From Calothrix membranacea FACHB-236 (GTDB taxonomy: Bacteria > Cyanobacteriota > Cyanobacteriia > Cyanobacteriales > Nostocaceae), in assembly GCF_014696315.1 (NCBI RefSeq), contig NZ_JACJPX010000019.1, forward strand, positions 1 to 64,000: a stretch of 64,000 nt of DNA, written 5' to 3'. Below, piece after piece: positions 63,375 to 64,000 of the stretch. The notes beneath the pieces are model-generated. The model was not told the DNA's origin. It searched no databases and saw nothing but the letters and a program-made list of their open reading frames with translations. Each line of letters starts with the position of its first letter. Within the stretch, counting starts at the first letter, position 1. A program made the position numbers and the translations under genes.

Positions 63375-63555
63375 TCAAGAGAAACGAACCGCATGGCTTT
63401 CCGCAGGGTAGTACCCTAAAAACACGAAGGAAAGAAGGTAAGAGGTAAAAGAGAGAGTATCAAGATTTTATCTCTACTTCTTTGTGTTCTCTGTACCTTT
63501 GGGGTTCGTTATCCTTGTATGCTTTAATAGCCTAAGTTTCTACTAACTACTATTA
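63375..63555. other. Spacer with hairpin sequence
   Basis: GAACCGCATGGCTTTCCGCA and the CTTTGTGTTCTCTGTACCTT run, related to spacer repeats seen near 4951. No gene. Confidence 0.5.
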
Positions 63556-64000
63556 ATGCTTCTACCATTAATACTCGCCTCGCTTTTTACCTTACCAAAC
63601 TCCATCACCCTCGCCTTTTCTGATACACAAAAACACTGGGCTAATAATTGCGTTCAAGAACTAGGAGAAAGAAAATTAATTACAGGCTATCCAGATGGAA
63701 GCTTTCGCCCAGAAGCAACAGTCACACGCGCCGAAGCCGCAGTCTTAATGTTGAATGCTTTCCCCGATGCACCAATCAAACGTAGTACTACTACATTTAA
63801 AGATGTACCTGCTAATTATTGGGCAAACAAAGCAATTACTACTGCTTATCAAAAAGGCTTTTTCTCTGGTTATCCAGGGGGAATTTTTCAACCTAACCAA
63901 GCAATTCCCCGCGCCCAAATTATCGGTGTTGTGGCTGGGGGTAAAAATTATAGTCCTGTATCTAACCCAGCCCAGACATTACAACAATATTTTGAGGATG
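63556..64000 (+). CDS. SLH-domain exported protein, truncated by window end
   Basis: From ATG 63556 (MLLPLILASLFTLPNSITLA, a signal peptide) the frame is open to the window edge, 148 residues. Two SLH repeats are visible: DTQKHWANNCVQELGERKLI with GYPDGSFRPEATVTRAEAAV, and DVPANYWANKAITTAYQKGF with GYPGGIFQPNQAIPRAQII. SLH domains anchor proteins to the cell wall. The C-terminal function lies beyond the window. Confidence 0.85.
   Translation, partial: MLLPLILASLFTLPNSITLAFSDTQKHWANNCVQELGERKLITGYPDGSFRPEATVTRAEAAVLMLNAFPDAPIKRSTTTFKDVPANYWANKAITTAYQKGFFSGYPGGIFQPNQAIPRAQIIGVVAGGKNYSPVSNPAQTLQQYFED

Overview
The window comes from a filamentous, heterocystous-type cyanobacterium (Nostocales: Nostoc, Calothrix, Tolypothrix or similar). 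The support is indirect: GCGATCGC (HIP1) octamers are dense on both strands, heptanucleotide tandem repeats fill many spacers, multi-sensor hybrid kinases are abundant, the LexA operator is of the cyanobacterial type, and there are SLH/OprB porins and remnants of a type V-K CRISPR-associated transposon. No 16S or other naming marker is present.

Layout. 0-8 kb: a hybrid histidine kinase behind an orphan periplasmic binding protein, a fatty-acid-desaturase-family membrane enzyme, a broken small membrane-protein gene and a radical-SAM protein of the spore photoproduct lyase family. 8-16 kb: small proteins, cupin, cytosolic alpha-amylase, GNAT, and a sigma-70-like regulator with an unusual neighbourhood. 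15.5-22 kb: two hybrid kinases, one of 1748 residues. 22-28.4 kb: a sugar-acid cluster (LarA-family racemase/epimerase, UxuB-like SDR, UxaC, LacI regulator, divergent gluconokinase). 28-39 kb: mostly housekeeping and hypothetical genes (DnaG, amidase, O-methyltransferase, J-domain protein). 39.8-41.9 kb: an ArsR/AHSA1 module between 58-bp perfect inverted repeats. 42-44.4 kb: FecCD/FecE-type ABC genes separated by a 21-bp minisatellite. 44.6-53.5 kb: OprB porin, a complete CUT2 sugar ABC transporter with two paralogous binding proteins, and myo-inositol oxygenase. 54-57 kb: a DUF1350 gene and a decayed CAST element homed onto tRNA-Thr. 57-64 kb: argF, lexA, an SF2 helicase, a DndD-like ATPase with a small overlapping upstream gene, and a truncated SLH protein.

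The most important observation links two distant clusters. The perfect palindrome TGCACACGTGTGCA lies between lacI and gluconokinase (27.8 kb) and occurs twice upstream of myo-inositol oxygenase (53.4 kb). I saw it nowhere else in the window. Read together, the genes give a complete putative route: outer-membrane porin and CUT2 ABC uptake, myo-inositol to D-glucuronate (MIOX), to D-fructuronate (UxaC), to D-mannonate (SDR), to D-gluconate (nickel-pincer LarA homologue acting as a C2 epimerase), to 6-phosphogluconate (gluconokinase). The last two steps would replace the usual UxuA/KdgK/KdgA branch and feed the oxidative pentose phosphate pathway. The enzyme families and operators are visible in the sequence; the pathway is inference.

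The second strong observation is a type V-K CAST relic at 55.6-56.6 kb. A degenerate repeat is followed by a 19-nt spacer that matches the tRNA-Thr 3' end, with a GTT PAM. The transposon end lies about 60 bp downstream of that PAM, the spacing expected for RNA-guided homing. The Cas12k gene is a fragment, frameshifted by a 7-bp duplication.
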